Assembly: GCA_943788615.1 (NCBI GenBank)
Contig: CALSQY010000004.1
Location: forward strand, 186,001 to 250,000
From: UBA4465 sp002292365
GTDB taxonomy: Bacteria; Bacteroidota; Bacteroidia; Cytophagales; Cyclobacteriaceae
Direction of reading: 5' to 3'
Length of the DNA: 64,000 nucleotides
Every line of letters begins with the position of its first letter. Position 1 is the stretch's first letter. Positions 26,343 through 36,064 of the stretch are shown here, piece after piece. The notes beneath the pieces are model-generated. The model searched no databases. It had not been told where the DNA came from and worked only from the letters and a program-made list of their open reading frames with translations. A program made the position numbers and the translations under genes.

Positions 26343-27737
26343 CTATTTGTGCACATTAAACATCTTTTTATCTTTGATTATTTGACAAACTCTTCTTGGA
26401 ACCATTTCTTCCCATTTTGGATTTCCCGTTTTAAGTAAAGTTAGCACCTCATCTGAAACAATGGATAACCACTGGGTTTTAGCGCCCTTTATACCTACTA
26501 TTCGTTTATTTGAAATAAGGTATTTATAAAGGTCGATGAGATGGGGAGCTGGAACAAAGTCTTTGATAGATTTTACCTTTCCAGCAATCAAGGCAGGATA
26601 AATATAAATTTTTACATTGAGGGCAAATAGCTGACCAAAGGATTCAATGATGCCCCCTTTTAAATTCTCATAATAGGATTCATCAAAAATGCATTCAAGA
26701 TTGCCTAAGCCACAAATAATTCGCAACTTCATACGTTGAGTGATATTAGATAAATAAGAGGCCAGCTTATAATATTCATGATAATTTGATATCAAAACGG
26801 TTTGCCCTAAGGCACATAATAAATCCACACGATCTAAATAATCAGCCTCATCAATTTCACCTGCCAAAGTCAAATCATGTAGTGTCAATTCAGTTAGGGC
26901 CAGAAGATCAGTTGTTTCCATTTCTGATTCTTCCTTAATGACTTTTAAGCCATTAATCATCATATCTACGTTAACATTGGTCACTGGTCTAAACCTTCCT
27001 CTTAGGACCAAGATATTCTTCTTGTATAAAGCTTCAGAAGCCTGAAGTACGTTTCCTTTGGGTCCAAACATAGCAGATTGAGAGAGGCCATTTTTAACTA
27101 GAAGCAAGCTCATTAGTCTATTGTCAATTTGTTCAAAATCAGGACCCATGATGGAGAACATATCTATTTGAAAGCGATCTTGATCTAAATTATCCGCCAA
27201 GGCCAAAATAATTTTTTCAGGATTGTCATAACTAAAGCATGCATGAATTAAATTCACACCCAGCATACCTAGCAGCAGTTGTTGCCACTGGGCATCTTTA
27301 TCTAGTAATTGAATATGAATAACACAATTATTTGGAGGGGCTAAGGACTGCTTTTGGAACCGTAATCCAATCCAGCCATGACCATCATTGGTCTTACCAA
27401 AGTTCAAAGTTTCAACTGTATTTGCGAAGGCAAAAAATTTCGAGTGAGGTGCTCGTTCCGTCAAACGCTCAGCCAAGAGATTGTATTCTCTACTGAGCAT
27501 TTTATCGAGTTTGTCTTCACAAACATATTTTGTAGATTTCCCATAAATGGCATCACTAAAAGTCATATCATAAGCTGACATGGTTTTGGCGATGGTACCT
27601 GAGGCAGCACCTGCCTTGAAAAAATGACTAGCTACTTCTTGTCCACCACCTATTTCGGCAATGGTTCCATATATTTCAGCATTTAAATTAATTTTTAGGG
27701 CTTTTTCTTTCGTTGTTAATGTTTTGAATGCTTCCAT
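26343..27737 (-). CDS. Conserved Bacteroidota protein of unknown function, 464 residues
   Basis: No signal peptide and no membrane segment. The N-terminus carries the distinctive IYGTIAEIGGGQEVASHFFKAGAASGTIAKT (in part: GTIAEIGGGQEVASHFF and AGAASGTIAKTMSAYD), and the middle LLVKNGLSQSAMFGPKGN and KKNILVLRGRFRPVTNVNVD. Relatives of this length and pattern recur in Bacteroidota and are sometimes labelled nicotinate-nucleotide adenylyltransferase or TonB receptor, but the nucleotidyltransferase HxGH motif and a plug/barrel are both absent here, so I do not adopt either name. It is about 96 bases downstream of the acyl-CoA dehydrogenase, in the same direction. Confidence 0.75.
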   Translation of the reverse strand: MEAFKTLTTKEKALKINLNAEIYGTIAEIGGGQEVASHFFKAGAASGTIAKTMSAYDMTFSDAIYGKSTKYVCEDKLDKMLSREYNLLAERLTERAPHSKFFAFANTVETLNFGKTNDGHGWIGLRFQKQSLAPPNNCVIHIQLLDKDAQWQQLLLGMLGVNLIHACFSYDNPEKIILALADNLDQDRFQIDMFSIMGPDFEQIDNRLMSLLLVKNGLSQSAMFGPKGNVLQASEALYKKNILVLRGRFRPVTNVNVDMMINGLKVIKEESEMETTDLLALTELTLHDLTLAGEIDEADYLDRVDLLCALGQTVLISNYHEYYKLASYLSNITQRMKLRIICGLGNLECIFDESYYENLKGGIIESFGQLFALNVKIYIYPALIAGKVKSIKDFVPAPHLIDLYKYLISNKRIVGIKGAKTQWLSIVSDEVLTLLKTGNPKWEEMVPRRVCQIIKDKKMFNVHK

Positions 27738-27832
27738 ATAAAAAAGTATTCCACAAAAGTAGGGGCTTTACTCCATTTAAAAATATTTAGCTGGGTAATT
27801 TATGAACAGATGAAAAATACCTTTTACTAAAT

Positions 27833-29632
27833 CTAAGAATAGAGTGTGTAAGGAAATTTATTTTGCAGAATCATCTCATCTGCAATATCTCGAGAAACCC
27901 TACTTGTATTCAAATGATTATAGGCGGTTAATCGATCCATGACTTTCAATAATGAAACTAAATGAGCCTCATCATCGATCATACAAGCCAAGGCTTCATA
28001 ACCTTCATTTTTTGACTTTCTGACCGCATCAAATAGATATAGTTTGGTAAGATTTATGAACAAATTGGTTGAATTTTCTATAGATTGATCAATCAACTTT
28101 AAGGTTCTGAGTAAAGTTGATTCGGCAACGTAAGTTTCAATAACCATCTCTGAAATATTTATGAGGAGCTCCTGTTCTTTATTGATTTTGCCGCCATAAA
28201 TTTCGAGCGCTTTACTTGTTACCATTAAAATTGCTTTTTTGAGATTCTTAATCACTTTGTATTCTTTCGACAGCGGGGCAGCATCAATAGTCTCCTTATG
28301 GATCATCCCTGTATTGAAGAAATCAAGTTCGTCCTTTAAATTAAATTCACCTGTTGTAATTTTTTTAACAATCATTCCTACCAAAAGCATTCTATTTATT
28401 TCATTGGTACCCTCGTAAATCTTGGCAATTCGAGCATCTCTGTAAGCTCGAGCCATGGGAGCTTCTTCTGAAAATCCCATACCGCCATACACTTGAACGC
28501 CTTGGTCAGCGATCTCATTCAAAACATCAGATCCATGTACTTTAATGATAGCTGCTTCAATAGCGAATTGTTCAACGCCCTCCAGTTTTGCTTCATGCTC
28601 TGGGTATCCTTGGGCTATTAAAAAATCAACTTGATCATCGATATTTTGACCCGCACGATAAGAAGCGGATTCGATACCAAAGGTTTTTGCAGCCATTTGA
28701 GACAATTTTTTCTTGATAGCACCAAATGAAGAAATAGAAACACCAAATTGTTTTCTATCGTTGGCATAGTTGGTTGATTGATTTGCAATTTGTTTACAAG
28801 CGTTAATCACTCCGCAACCCAATTTAATCCTACCTATGTTTAAAATATTTACTGCAATTTTAAATCCGTTTTGACGATTTGAAAGCATATTTTCAACGGG
28901 TATTTTTGTATCGTTAAAAAATACTTGACGGGTAGAAGATCCTTTTATCCCCATTTTTCGTTCTTCATCATTCATGGTGATTCCTCCAAAGGATTTTTCC
29001 ACAATAAATGCGGTAAGATTCTTATCATCTTCAATTTTAGCAAAAACGATAAATAAATCGGCAAACCCAGCATTTGAAATCCACATTTTCTGACCCGTAA
29101 TCAAATAATGCTTTTGGTCTTCAGACAAAACAGCTTTTGTTTTTGCAGCATTTGCATCAGATCCCGAATCAGGTTCCGTGAGACAATAACAAGCTTTCCA
29201 TTCACCAGATGAGAGTCGAGGCAAATATTTTTCTTTTTGAGTGTCATTACCGTAGTATAAAATTGGTAAAGTTCCAATTCCCGTATGGGCTCCAAATGCA
29301 GTAGTAAATGATCCTGTGGATGCGACGATATCAGCAATTAACATACCCGTATTAAAACTCATACCTAACCCACCATATTGTTCGGGAATACACACTCCTA
29401 AAAGACCCAAATCTCCCGCTTTGGTCATGATTGAAGACATAAGTCCTTCCTCTAAGGCATCTATTCTTTCGACAAATGGAAATACTTCCTTGTCAATAAA
29501 ATCTTGCGCAGCCTTAGCCATCATTTTTTGTTCATCATTAAATTCTTCAGGGATAAATATCTCCGAAAAATGAGGATGGTTGAATAAAAATCCTCCGCCT
29601 TTAACAATGTTCTTTTCTAATATCTTTTCCAT
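27833..29632 (-). CDS. Acyl-CoA dehydrogenase, long form with C-terminal extension
   Basis: FAD enzyme that oxidises acyl-CoA to the trans-2-enoyl form. Residues 1-400 show the usual fold: QYGGLGMSFNTG, the CoA/FAD box CYCLTEPDSGSDANA, GQKMWISNAGFADLFIV, RKMGIKGSSTRQVFF, and the YEGTNEINRMLLV region at the end of the catalytic domain. About 190 more residues follow, as in the very-long-chain/ACAD9-type enzymes, and add a second helical domain. No electron-transfer flavoprotein or thiolase gene is adjacent. A 22-base inverted repeat ends 17 bases upstream of the start codon. Confidence 0.92.
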   Translation of the reverse strand: MEKILEKNIVKGGGFLFNHPHFSEIFIPEEFNDEQKMMAKAAQDFIDKEVFPFVERIDALEEGLMSSIMTKAGDLGLLGVCIPEQYGGLGMSFNTGMLIADIVASTGSFTTAFGAHTGIGTLPILYYGNDTQKEKYLPRLSSGEWKACYCLTEPDSGSDANAAKTKAVLSEDQKHYLITGQKMWISNAGFADLFIVFAKIEDDKNLTAFIVEKSFGGITMNDEERKMGIKGSSTRQVFFNDTKIPVENMLSNRQNGFKIAVNILNIGRIKLGCGVINACKQIANQSTNYANDRKQFGVSISSFGAIKKKLSQMAAKTFGIESASYRAGQNIDDQVDFLIAQGYPEHEAKLEGVEQFAIEAAIIKVHGSDVLNEIADQGVQVYGGMGFSEEAPMARAYRDARIAKIYEGTNEINRMLLVGMIVKKITTGEFNLKDELDFFNTGMIHKETIDAAPLSKEYKVIKNLKKAILMVTSKALEIYGGKINKEQELLINISEMVIETYVAESTLLRTLKLIDQSIENSTNLFINLTKLYLFDAVRKSKNEGYEALACMIDDEAHLVSLLKVMDRLTAYNHLNTSRVSRDIADEMILQNKFPYTLYS

Positions 29633-29648
29633 TTCTATTGGGTATTTA

Positions 29649-29713
29649 AATTATATGCTGCATGCATAACATTTCAAATATAATCAATTTTGTTATGCAT
29701 GCAGCGTATAATT
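29649..29713. repeat. 22-base inverted repeat just upstream of the acyl-CoA dehydrogenase gene
   Basis: Arms at 29649-29670 and 29692-29713 are reverse complements at 21 of 22 positions, with a 21-base loop; both contain the core GTTATGCATGCAGC (reverse complement on the left). The right arm is followed by a run of A on the plus strand, not T, and on the minus strand the T run comes before the stem, so it is not a normal terminator. It sits where the 5' leader or operator of the dehydrogenase gene would be. Confidence 0.8.
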
Positions 29714-29812
29714 AAAAAAAAAAGGATGCAGCCTGGGTGGTCTATTTAGCAGGTGATGGGATTACTTCGCTTTAGGAGAAAAATATAATTGATGAGGAAA
29801 TTATTAAAACAA

Positions 29813-30661
29813 TCAGTAGGTGTTTAACCACTGCCAAATACGTTGAAATAAATTAGGTTTCTTTTGAGGGATGACTGCTGCTTGATTTAGTTTATTATTT
29901 GGTGCATGTACATTTATATGAACCGTAGGTTTTTTATTTAACTTCTTTTTTACGGGCTTCTTGCGTGGGGGATGTTCTTTTAAGTATCGCGCTCTTTTTT
30001 CTTTTTTAAGTTGATCCGCTCTTTTTTTTCTGAGTTCACGCTCTTTTTTAGCCTCCTTTTTTCGAGCTTCATCTAAGGGGTTGAATGAATTAGAACTAAT
30101 CTTTTTTATTTTGGAGTTATGAGGGTTGATAGATATTTTTTTTGCTACAATGGATGATTTCTCTTTTACTATTTCGGGAGTTAACTCAATTTTACCCTTA
30201 ACCGTAAGTCCTTTAAGTTTGATTACTGGAGCCTGGATGACTTTAATCTTCTTATCAATTTTCTTGAGTAAATCATCAGTGTCTGATGTTTTTACTATTT
30301 CTTTCTCACTACTTAGGTCATCACCAATGAGAGGTTTTAGTTTTTCTTTAAATCCGATTATTTCTACATCTTCTAATTTAATCTCTTCGATATCGAGGGC
30401 CACGGTATCCGCTGCATTCGATTTTATTTCGAGATCTTGAGAAATAATTGGCTCGTGATAGCTTGACTTATCTGGGTGATCAGAATTATCAACGACAACT
30501 TCCTCTTCTTGAAAATCGTAATACTCCAGGGCAATCTTTATTTGCTCGTCACTAAGTTTAGAATTGCTAGAGGCCAGTAATTCGATTCCTTTATTTTCAT
30601 AAAAGAGCTCTAATTCTGAAGGTTTTAATTTTAATTTTCTCGATAGTGAGCTTAATCTCAT
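29813..30661 (-). CDS. Lysine-rich conserved unknown with an IF2_N-like N-terminus
   Basis: 282 residues, no signal peptide. Residues 1-50 (MRLSSLSRKLKLKPSELELF, then KGIELLASSNSKLSDEQIK) closely follow the pattern of the N-terminal IF2_N domain of translation initiation factor IF-2. An acidic linker (about 50-150) and a strongly basic, Lys/Arg-rich segment (about 195-245) follow, ending in a short aromatic tail with NLFQRIWQWLNTY. The composition suggests a nucleic-acid or ribosome-binding protein, but no function is known. It is divergent from the TetR gene across 125 bases. Confidence 0.7.
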   Translation of the reverse strand: MRLSSLSRKLKLKPSELELFYENKGIELLASSNSKLSDEQIKIALEYYDFQEEEVVVDNSDHPDKSSYHEPIISQDLEIKSNAADTVALDIEEIKLEDVEIIGFKEKLKPLIGDDLSSEKEIVKTSDTDDLLKKIDKKIKVIQAPVIKLKGLTVKGKIELTPEIVKEKSSIVAKKISINPHNSKIKKISSNSFNPLDEARKKEAKKERELRKKRADQLKKEKRARYLKEHPPRKKPVKKKLNKKPTVHINVHAPNNKLNQAAVIPQKKPNLFQRIWQWLNTY

Positions 30662-30786
30662 GGCTTATATGGCGTATATACCACTAATTTAAAGGTTATG
30701 CATAGACTTCTGGCTAAAAATGCGTAAAAAACTATATCTTTTCAAAAATTTTTTGTCTTTAATTTTTATTTAATTTCTTTGTAAGA

Positions 30787-31419
30787 ATGAGCAAAAGGAG
30801 ACAAGAAATAATAGATCGGGCACTTAAGCTATTTAATGAAAAAGGGTTTCATGATGTGAGCATTAAACAAATTGCCGATAGCTTATCAATTAGTCCTGGA
30901 AATCTCACTTATTATTTTACAAAAAAGACAGATTTATTAAAAGCCATTCAACATCAGTTAATCCAGGAGACTTCCATAGACATTATGCCAAGCGGCTATA
31001 TTACGCTGTATCATTTTGAGGAAATTTTCAAAAGTTATAGCCAGATACAGGCGAAATACCATTTCTACTATAACAACCTACAATACATCTTCAAAACTTT
31101 TCCAGAAATTACAAAGAGTTATCGCATCATCACGCGGAAAAGATTTCGAGACGCGAAATTATTAATTAATTATTATATAAAAACAGGGAGATTGAAACCT
31201 GAGAATGAAAAAATCAATTATGCTTATTTCATTCGTACCATATGGATGATCAGTGTATTTTGGAAGACCTATAGTTTAATGACAGCGGATACCTTTCGAG
31301 ATAGTCCCTCTCAACTTGATATTTTATGGAGTAATGCCATCCCATTAATGACAGAAAAAGGCTACCATGAATATATTGAAATTATAAAATTTTCAGTTTC
31401 AGAAGTAGTAAAAGCCTAA
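30787..31419 (+). CDS. TetR-family transcriptional regulator
   Basis: 210-residue one-component repressor. The N-terminal TetR DNA-binding domain reads RRQEIIDRALKLFNEKGFHD, then VSIKQIADSLSISPGNLTYY as the helix-turn-helix (about residues 25-45), followed by FTKKTDLL. The ligand domain is helical with no recognisable binding motif. Targets could include the divergent gene, its own promoter, or the nearby acyl-CoA dehydrogenase with its inverted repeat, since TetR proteins often control fatty-acid degradation, but this is inference from proximity only. Confidence 0.9.
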   Translation: MSKRRQEIIDRALKLFNEKGFHDVSIKQIADSLSISPGNLTYYFTKKTDLLKAIQHQLIQETSIDIMPSGYITLYHFEEIFKSYSQIQAKYHFYYNNLQYIFKTFPEITKSYRIITRKRFRDAKLLINYYIKTGRLKPENEKINYAYFIRTIWMISVFWKTYSLMTADTFRDSPSQLDILWSNAIPLMTEKGYHEYIEIIKFSVSEVVKA

Positions 31420-31429
31420 AAATAGTTCT

Positions 31430-32911
31430 TTATAAGTCCATAGCTGCTTGAACATTCTTGTTGATAAAAGGCTTTTTAGACAGAAGCGAGATGCTTACAA
31501 ACAAAAGCATGGAAATAATGAGTGATATAGCGCCTATATCAATGGCATAGGGAACCTTAATATCTAATATTTTCACACTAAAATTGATCAATAGACTAGT
31601 TATAATGCACACATTAGCGGCTAAAGGTGTGGCACGTTTCCAATTAAATCCAATGACTACTACAGGTACAATGGCTGCAGCAAAAGTTCCCCAACCAAAA
31701 GCCCCTAAAATAGCTACTAAATCTCCTGAGTAACGGGCAAATAGGGCCGCAATTAGGGTTAACATGAAAGTAACTATGCGCGCCCAAAAGAGATCATTTT
31801 TAATTTTAATGCCAATGGCATTAGGAAGATCATGCATAATGGCCGCCGTACCAATATTTAGAAAGGCATCCGCGGTAGACATGATCGCTGCGAAAAGACC
31901 CGCGAAAACAAGCCCTGCCAATATTGGATTGGTATAATATTGTAAATATACTGAAGCTGCCATATCTGCATTTGATAATTCAGAGTGCATCCCACTGATT
32001 ACCAGCGCTCTCATGGCTAAACCAATCGACAACCATAAAAGAGCAGAAAAAAAATAGCCAATAATCGAAGTAGGCAAAATATATTTTGCGTCTGAGATAT
32101 TTTTGTACATCATCATCTTAGTAATCACATGTGGTTGGCCTGCTCCGCCCATCATGAAAACAAATAGCCACGACAAGGATCCCATGGCACCTAAAGTACC
32201 CCAAGGTCCAATCGCTCCGGCATCATCCTGACCTATGATTTGGCTGATCTCTTGAAAGCCCCCTTCAAACAAATTGAGGACACTAAAAAAAATTAAGATG
32301 GCACCAAATATCATAATAGCACCTTGAACCAGATCAGTATAAACTGAGGCAACAATACCTCCCGTAATACTATAAAAAACTAAAATAGAACATGAAATGA
32401 GCATACAGTAACCGATACTTATGTATTCAATGAGGCTAGATGCATTTAATATTTCTTGCAGTACAATGGACATTGCTAATATCTGCGTGGCTAAATAACC
32501 TAATACGCCTAAAATGATGGCTAGAGCCATGAGCCCTTGAGTAAACGCATTGTCATATCTCAATCTAACTACATCGGGCAGAGAGATGGGATTGCCAATT
32601 TCAGCAAACAATCTCAAACGTTTTGCGAGTAAAAAAAAGGATAAATTAAATCCCATGATCACACATACAAACATCCATACCGAACTCATTCCCAATTTGT
32701 ATACTAGGGCAGGTCCCCCTACAAATCCAAAGCCGCTCAAGAGACTTGAAAAAACAGCAAATCCAGTAACCATGACGCCCAAGTCTCTTCCAGCCATAAA
32801 GAAATCCTGAGTAGATTTGGTTTTTCGAAGGGTCCAAATACCAACCAAAACAGTTAAAAGCATATAAGCGGCTACAAAGCCGAGAATGATGGGATTTCTA
32901 AATGCTTCCAA
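31430..32911 (-). CDS. Sodium:solute symporter family protein (SSS)
   Basis: 493-residue transporter with about thirteen membrane segments. Family-typical regions are TRKTKSTQDFFMAGRDLG-like (seen as TKSTQDFFMAGRDLGVMV), GGPALVYKLG, YSITGGIVASVYTDLVQGAI and GLFAAIMSTADAFLNIGTAA (sodium-site region). This subset includes acetate, proline and pantothenate carriers; the substrate is not determined. It ends 11 bases past the convergent TetR gene and starts 1 base after a small membrane protein gene, so both are likely a transport operon. Confidence 0.92.
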   Translation of the reverse strand: MEAFRNPIILGFVAAYMLLTVLVGIWTLRKTKSTQDFFMAGRDLGVMVTGFAVFSSLLSGFGFVGGPALVYKLGMSSVWMFVCVIMGFNLSFFLLAKRLRLFAEIGNPISLPDVVRLRYDNAFTQGLMALAIILGVLGYLATQILAMSIVLQEILNASSLIEYISIGYCMLISCSILVFYSITGGIVASVYTDLVQGAIMIFGAILIFFSVLNLFEGGFQEISQIIGQDDAGAIGPWGTLGAMGSLSWLFVFMMGGAGQPHVITKMMMYKNISDAKYILPTSIIGYFFSALLWLSIGLAMRALVISGMHSELSNADMAASVYLQYYTNPILAGLVFAGLFAAIMSTADAFLNIGTAAIMHDLPNAIGIKIKNDLFWARIVTFMLTLIAALFARYSGDLVAILGAFGWGTFAAAIVPVVVIGFNWKRATPLAANVCIITSLLINFSVKILDIKVPYAIDIGAISLIISMLLFVSISLLSKKPFINKNVQAAMDL

Positions 32912-32912
32912 A

Positions 32913-33428
32913 TTATTTATCTTGAGACTTTATGAAATTTTGAAAACTTTTGAAAGACGCTTCAGTTATTATGAGAGTTTCAAAATAACGGATATAGATG
33001 TATGATAGGGATAAAGGGAAAAATCCAATTAAATATAGCATGACTGCTGTTGTTATTGGGAATCCAAAATAAAAAGATTGAAGGTTGAGATCCTTTGAAA
33101 AAATCAATAATCCAAGTAGGCATAAATAGACCAAACAAAAGCAGACCATTACGATTTGAGTGTTCTTACGCTTTTGTTTAATTAGATGTCTCGTAGACAG
33201 TAAAAGACTTCCTAAATAGACCCAGATCATTCCAAAACAGAAAATAAAGCTATAAAAAGAATAATCATTAGCAGTTTTACCTGAGACCATCAGACCATTG
33301 AATTTTGAGTGTAACGTTTGATAATAAGAGACCTCAGGTGTTATTATCAAAAAATAAAGAACAACGAGCGTCAAAAAAATCAGACCTATCAATAAAAACG
33401 CATCAACTTTTAGCTTCAACAGACTCAA
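32913..33428 (-). CDS. Membrane protein paired with the sodium symporter
   Basis: 171 residues with about four membrane segments and basic cytoplasmic loops (RHLIKQKRKNTQIV). It lies one base before the symporter, so the two are one transcript. Symporters of this family often have a small membrane subunit (DUF4212 type, about 90 residues, in acetate and lactate carriers), but this protein is larger and I see no clear match, so the partnership is inferred from position. No enzymatic motif. Confidence 0.6.
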   Translation of the reverse strand: MSLLKLKVDAFLLIGLIFLTLVVLYFLIITPEVSYYQTLHSKFNGLMVSGKTANDYSFYSFIFCFGMIWVYLGSLLLSTRHLIKQKRKNTQIVMVCFCLVYLCLLGLLIFSKDLNLQSFYFGFPITTAVMLYLIGFFPLSLSYIYIRYFETLIITEASFKSFQNFIKSQDK

Positions 33429-33757
33429 GGTTAAGTTGACTAAATTACGTAAAAGGGGGATGAAATGAGTAGGATTTTACGGTAAAAAGAAAATTAGCTA
33501 ATTACTTAACACCTCTCTATTTTAAGGGAGATTATGTTTGGACTACATTGGAAATTGATTATTTCGATTTGGATAATTATGGTTAAGAGTCCAATTTGAC
33601 TATTTTATGTTAAAATAAAATGATTATACTTTTTATGTAGTTAGGTTATAAATCAAGAACAGCGACAATTCCTTAACTATTACCTGAGGCGTTTATACAA
33701 ATAGCCCCTCAATTGAGAAGATGAAAAAAGTCCTTTTCGTGACCAATTTATTTAAAA
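33429..33757. other. Intergenic spacer with no gene
   Basis: 329 bases between the symporter pair and the phosphate transporter. Both neighbours are on the minus strand, so this should hold the symporter operon's promoter at its left end and the end of the phosphate transporter transcript at its right. I read all frames and found only very short open frames and AT-rich sequence, with no convincing hairpin or repeat. Confidence 0.6.
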
Positions 33758-36064
33758 TCAAGTATTTTTATTTTTTTTAGCCTGGGGAGAAGTTTCAGCT
33801 GATTTGTCATATGAACTATAATATTCATCCAATATACTCATAGTTGCATTCAATAAATCTTTGGTTTCTATTAACAAGCTAAAATATAAAGTTGTATTTT
33901 TTGGGCTAGATTCATCTGCTCTGGTTCGTTCAATTTGTTTATTGATTTTGTCGGAAACTGAATTGATCAATTCAGTTTTTCTATTTAAAATGATTCCAAT
34001 TTCTTCAAATGATTCTGTCCTAAAGGCATTGATGATATTAATGAAGAAAGTTTCAAAACGATCGTCTAAATCTTTAAGTTCTTTGGTTTGCGTAGGGGTT
34101 AATTTTTTATGATTATTGTTAACATGCTTATGGCTGACTTTAGAGATATATTCAAGTGATTGAGTCATATCTTTGAGATATCCCAATATATTGAGATAGA
34201 AGTTGCTCGCACTTAAACTCGATTCGTCCAAATTTTTAATAAAGTAAAACACGTTATCACTCAACTCATCTACTTCGGCAGAAAGCTTGACGATTTGTTT
34301 TTTATTCTTTTTGAGTAATCCCAAATCATGTTCAGCGAGACCATGCATGGCATTGGTATAGATTCGATTACCTCGCTTGACTACATTGGCGATATTCGAT
34401 GCGCTTTCAGTAATTACACCTTGAACCGAACTGCTTTCCGCTTTTTTCAATCGGTCTTCTGCACTCATTTCTTTTGACTTCTTTACGCGAGAAATATAAT
34501 TTGAACTAAAATTCAAGAGTACAATAAAGAGTAAAACAGCAATGGCCGTAGGACCTCCTAAATTGATTAAATATGCGATCAAACCCGCAGTTGAAAATGC
34601 AACGAGCGCTGTAAAAAACCAACCACCTATGACATTTAATACTCCGGCTACTCTGTAGACTGCGCTTTCACGACCCCAAGCTCGATCTGCTAAGGAAGAC
34701 CCCATAGCAACCATGAAGGTCACATAAGTGGTCGAGAGGGGTAATTTGTATGAGGTTGCTATAGAAATCAAAACCCCTGCCACCATCAGATTTACAGCCG
34801 CCCGGACCATATCGAATGCGGGTAATTCTAGTGTTTTATCTTTTACTAATTGAATGGTGGGCTTTTCAAATTGCGCCTCGATTTTATTCTGAAGGCTTTC
34901 TGGGAGCACTTTTGATGAAAAGTTTGAGATCCCCATGGCAAACCGAACAAACCCTCTGGATATCCAATTGGGCTGGAAACGTTCTTTAATTTCTCCTTGA
35001 TTGGATAAATCAATGGAGGTTTTTACTACTAATTTAGCCTTACTTGAAAACCATAAGGTTAACACCATAATGATACCGGCAAAAAATAAGAAGAGGGTAG
35101 GGGTGGGTACTTTGGCATCCAGTACTTGCATGCTAAATTCATGGGCAGGTACACCCGAGATTACCCAAGCTTCGTAGGACTGCCATGCGGCTATTGGCAC
35201 ACCAATGAAATTCACCAAATCGTTTCCTGCAAAGGCAAGTGCTAAGGCAAAGGTGCCAACACCAATGATCACTTTGTATATATTTATTTTAAGCTTTTTA
35301 ATGAATAATAAAGAAAGAAAATACCACAAAGTCAAACTGACAATAATGATGAGAAATATTTGATTCGTTAAAAAACTTTTGATGGTCTCACCTCCCAATA
35401 ATTCAAAACTTTGCCCAGCATATGAGGTACCTTTAATTCCTTTTAATAAGATAAAGTAGGTGATTGCGGTAAGGGCAATACTTCCAAATAAAGCACCGAT
35501 CCATTTTGCCTTTTTCTCATAATGATAGGACAATAACAATCGAGAGATCCATTGTACCAGGGCACCCACAGAGAAGGCCACCACCACCGAGAGTAGGATA
35601 CCAAAAATAATTTGAACGGCTTTAGAGGTATTGATATAGATAATCAAATCCGCAAATTCACCTCCATCAGCACTGATTTTGATTAGGGCCATAGCTACGG
35701 AAGCTCCTAATAATTCAAAGACAATGGAGACTGTCGTTGAGGTAGGCATACCCAATGAATTAAAAAAATCTAACAATAGAATATCTGTAATCATGACCGC
35801 CATGAAGATGAACATAATTTCATCGAACATGAATTCTCCTGGATTAAAAATTCCCTTACGCGCCACTTCCATCATGCCACTCGAGAAGATCGCTCCAAAC
35901 GCAATGCCGAGACTTGCCAAGATCATGATCGTTCTAAAGGAAAGAGCCTTAGAGCCAAGGGCAGAATTCAGAAAATTTACCGCGTCATTACTCACACCAA
36001 CAATCAAGTCTGCAATGGCAAGAAAAACCAAGGCCACTACCATAAGTAAGAATATATTATCCAT
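33758..36064 (-). CDS. Inorganic phosphate transporter (PiT family) with PhoU-like C-terminus
   Basis: 768 residues. The N-terminal two thirds hold the PiT transporter: GVSNDAVNFLNSALGSKAL near the N-terminus and GNDLVNFIGVPIAAWQS in the second half, the repeated GxNDxxNxxG-type signature, with about twelve membrane segments. The last about 230 residues are helical and soluble, resembling PhoU-type domains (residues from about 540, with LKDMTQSLEYISKV). This fused form is common in Bacteroidota. It is divergent from a phosphate-type porin gene, so the two likely form one uptake route across both membranes. Confidence 0.92.
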   Translation of the reverse strand: MDNIFLLMVVALVFLAIADLIVGVSNDAVNFLNSALGSKALSFRTIMILASLGIAFGAIFSSGMMEVARKGIFNPGEFMFDEIMFIFMAVMITDILLLDFFNSLGMPTSTTVSIVFELLGASVAMALIKISADGGEFADLIIYINTSKAVQIIFGILLSVVVAFSVGALVQWISRLLLSYHYEKKAKWIGALFGSIALTAITYFILLKGIKGTSYAGQSFELLGGETIKSFLTNQIFLIIIVSLTLWYFLSLLFIKKLKINIYKVIIGVGTFALALAFAGNDLVNFIGVPIAAWQSYEAWVISGVPAHEFSMQVLDAKVPTPTLFLFFAGIIMVLTLWFSSKAKLVVKTSIDLSNQGEIKERFQPNWISRGFVRFAMGISNFSSKVLPESLQNKIEAQFEKPTIQLVKDKTLELPAFDMVRAAVNLMVAGVLISIATSYKLPLSTTYVTFMVAMGSSLADRAWGRESAVYRVAGVLNVIGGWFFTALVAFSTAGLIAYLINLGGPTAIAVLLFIVLLNFSSNYISRVKKSKEMSAEDRLKKAESSSVQGVITESASNIANVVKRGNRIYTNAMHGLAEHDLGLLKKNKKQIVKLSAEVDELSDNVFYFIKNLDESSLSASNFYLNILGYLKDMTQSLEYISKVSHKHVNNNHKKLTPTQTKELKDLDDRFETFFINIINAFRTESFEEIGIILNRKTELINSVSDKINKQIERTRADESSPKNTTLYFSLLIETKDLLNATMSILDEYYSSYDKSAETSPQAKKNKNT

